A program made the position numbers and the translations under genes. This document shows positions 5,076-6,099 of a DNA stretch of 6,099 nt, one piece after another. The notes below the pieces were generated by a model that ran no database searches, was not told where the DNA came from, and was given only the letters and a program-made list of their open reading frames with translations. Numbering within the stretch: position 1 is the stretch's first letter; every line of letters starts with the position of its first letter. Origin of the DNA: Synechococcus sp. UW140. Lineage in GTDB: Bacteria; Cyanobacteriota; Cyanobacteriia; PCC-6307; Cyanobiaceae. The stretch spans positions 1 through 6,099 of the forward strand of contig CAMDWF010000146.1 in NCBI GenBank assembly GCA_945878795.1, given 5' to 3'.

Positions 5076-5636
5076 TCAGCTCTGATCCGCCCCCAAGGGC
5101 TGGGCGGGGGTCTGCAACTGCCATACGGCCAGGCCGCCGCCGCGGCCCCGGGCCGCCAACCAACCAGGCCCCTTGCCGATCAGGGCAAAAAACGGTTGGC
5201 GCTGGGCTGCCGCTGGCGGCAAAGCCCTTTGCAACAACACCTGGCTGCCAAAGCGCAGCTGCAATTGATCAAAGCCAAACCACAGCAACGGCCGCTGACC
5301 CGCCAGCCGGGCACGCCCCTCAAAGCGCAATTCCAGGGGCCCCAGGCTCACCGCATTGACCAACGCCAGCCCCTGGATTGGGCCCGAGGCGCTGGCGGGC
5401 CCAATCCAGGGGCTGTCCAGGGCGGCGGACGGGGCCCCGGCGGCATTGATTTCCAGGCGAGCCCCCAGGCCCCGCAACAGCGCACTGCTGGGGCCCGAGG
5501 GCTCACCGCCCTGGCGGGGCCAGACCCGCTGCAGCCGCCAGATCCCGAGCAGATCGGCCGCCACCAGAGCCGTTCCCTGGCGCCGGCTGCCCCGTTCCAG
5601 ATTCAGGAGTTGGGCGCTGTCGGGCAGGAGAGCCAT
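5076..5636 (-). CDS. Hypothetical protein, possibly a distant PAP/fibrillin-like lipocalin
   Basis: The 186-residue protein has no signal peptide or membrane segment. I do not firmly recognise it. The N-terminal LLNLERGSRRQGTALVAADLLGIWRLQRVW, the middle LVNAVSLGPLELRFEGRARL, and the closing PFFALIGKGPGWLAARGRGGGLAVW follow the order of a PAP/fibrillin lipid-associated domain: a short helix, a GxWRL strand, then beta strands ending in an RGxxGGL segment. That resemblance is loose and by eye. Codon use looks genuine, and no competing frame has a recognisable protein. It converges on the AraC gene (47-base gap) and diverges from the DUF1622 gene (79-base gap). Codons 74-90 span a perfect 20-bp inverted repeat. 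The ATG at 5636 has no clear Shine-Dalgarno site. Confidence 0.6.
   Translation of the reverse strand: MALLPDSAQLLNLERGSRRQGTALVAADLLGIWRLQRVWPRQGGEPSGPSSALLRGLGARLEINAAGAPSAALDSPWIGPASASGPIQGLALVNAVSLGPLELRFEGRARLAGQRPLLWFGFDQLQLRFGSQVLLQRALPPAAAQRQPFFALIGKGPGWLAARGRGGGLAVWQLQTPAQPLGADQS
5367..5415. repeat. Perfect 20-bp inverted repeat inside the hypothetical gene
   Basis: The left arm at 5367-5386 is cagcccctggattgggcccg. The right arm at 5396-5415 is its exact reverse complement. The spacer aggcgctgg is nine bases. On the coding strand the arms encode DSPWIGP and GPIQGL. There is no T-tract next to it and it is about 290 bases before the stop codon, so it is not a conventional terminator. 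Confidence 0.95.
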
Positions 5637-5715
5637 GGGCAGGGGCGAAACAAGGATTTCAACAAGTTTGCCCCAGGCTTATGCGGCAGCATGGCCCCAA
5701 AGCCAGTTGCCCCCG
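5637..5715. other. Divergent intergenic region, hypothetical / DUF1622
   Basis: These 79 bases separate the two divergent starts and are AT-richer in the middle (gaaacaaggatttcaacaagttt, about 5646-5668), as expected of a promoter region. I cannot assign a -35/-10 pair with confidence. Two further ATGs at 5681 and 5691 are out of frame with the downstream gene. Confidence 0.4.
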
Positions 5716-6099
5716 ATGTCTATCACCGAGATAGCCGACCCCCTGCTGGTGGACCTGGCCCATACGACCCGTCTGCTGTTGGAGGGTCTTTCGGTGATCA
5801 CCGTGCTGGTGGGGCTCTTGGTCACCCTCGGCCAGCTGCGGCCCAGCCGGGTTCGGGGCCCCTCCCTGCGCCCCTCAACCCGGGCCAGGCTTACCTTTGC
5901 CAGCTGGCTAGCGATGGCCCTGGAATTCCAGCTCGGCGCCGACATCGTCAGCACCACCACCAGCCCCTCGGAGCGCAATCTGCTGCAACTGGCGCTGGTG
6001 GCCGTGATCCGCACGTTCTTGAATGTGTTTCTGGCCAGGGAGATTGAAAGCGAACAGCGCCTTGAGACAGAGAGGACTGCTTCGGCCCGGCTACCTATC
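5716..6099 (+). CDS. DUF1622-family membrane protein, 3' end beyond the window
   Basis: The frame from ATG 5716 stays open for 128 codons to the right edge, so the gene is partial. Three hydrophobic segments are visible: LLLEGLSVITVLVGLLVTLG (20-39), TFASWLAMALEFQLGADIVS (60-79) and LLQLALVAVIRTFLNVFLAREI (89-110). The LALEFQLGADI-like segment and the closing IRTFLNxFLxREI are the hallmarks of DUF1622, small inner-membrane proteins of unknown function. Family members usually end shortly after that motif, so little is probably missing. The ATG at 5716 starts just before the first membrane helix, as in the family. It diverges from the hypothetical gene at 5636, and the gap may hold a shared regulatory region. 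Confidence 0.85.
   Translation, partial: MSITEIADPLLVDLAHTTRLLLEGLSVITVLVGLLVTLGQLRPSRVRGPSLRPSTRARLTFASWLAMALEFQLGADIVSTTTSPSERNLLQLALVAVIRTFLNVFLAREIESEQRLETERTASARLPI

Noticed and set aside
5792..5803. 12-bp palindrome cggtgatcaccg in the DUF1622 gene
   Set aside because: It is short and intragenic, and it is explained by the codons for SVITV. It is weaker than the other repeats reported.
4935..6047. Long plus-strand frame (370 residues) across the AraC end, hypothetical gene and DUF1622
   Set aside because: It is rich in Pro, Gly, Gln and Ala, overlaps three better-supported genes in other frames, and lacks family features.

Overview
The window looks like a GC-rich picocyanobacterium of the Synechococcus/Cyanobium type. 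I infer this from the cyanobacterial families present (type II dehydroquinase, MiaE, precorrin-2 methyltransferase, DUF4079, DUF1622), the tight ATGA gene overlaps and the general lack of strong Shine-Dalgarno sites. No species can be fixed from the sequence alone.

Layout. Positions 1-490 form a degraded, AT-richer flank: an unrecognised open frame entering from the left (1-129), then a decayed HI0074-family (HEPN-like) gene on the minus strand with two internal stops, a frameshift and a lost C-terminus. Two minus-strand tRNA genes follow, Thr(GGT) and Tyr(GTA). Diverging from them is aroQ-miaE (702-1744, + strand, ATGA overlap). A minus-strand acireductone dioxygenase gene (1793-2368, mtnD) converges on miaE and diverges from cobI. 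cobI and a DUF4079 membrane protein overlap by ATGA (2498-3948), followed by an AraC-family regulator without an ATG start (4000-5028). A conserved-looking hypothetical protein on the minus strand (5076-5636) converges on the regulator and diverges from a DUF1622 membrane protein that runs off the right edge (5716-6099).

Function. The recognisable genes are housekeeping metabolism: the shikimate pathway, tRNA A37 hydroxylation, methionine salvage and corrinoid synthesis. They do not form one pathway. aroQ-miaE and cobI-DUF4079 are likely transcriptional pairs. The AraC protein could act on a neighbour, but its target cannot be read from the sequence.

What stands out. I found no defence system, CRISPR array, intact mobile element or clearly new multigene system. 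The unusual signals are structural. There are long, perfect or near-perfect inverted repeats inside three coding sequences (20 bp, 16 bp, and 15 bp with a bulge). There are also in-frame short tandem duplications, one of them copying the stop codon of the AraC gene. Finally, the decayed gene beside tRNA-Thr is flanked by an imperfect direct repeat that includes the tRNA's 3' end.
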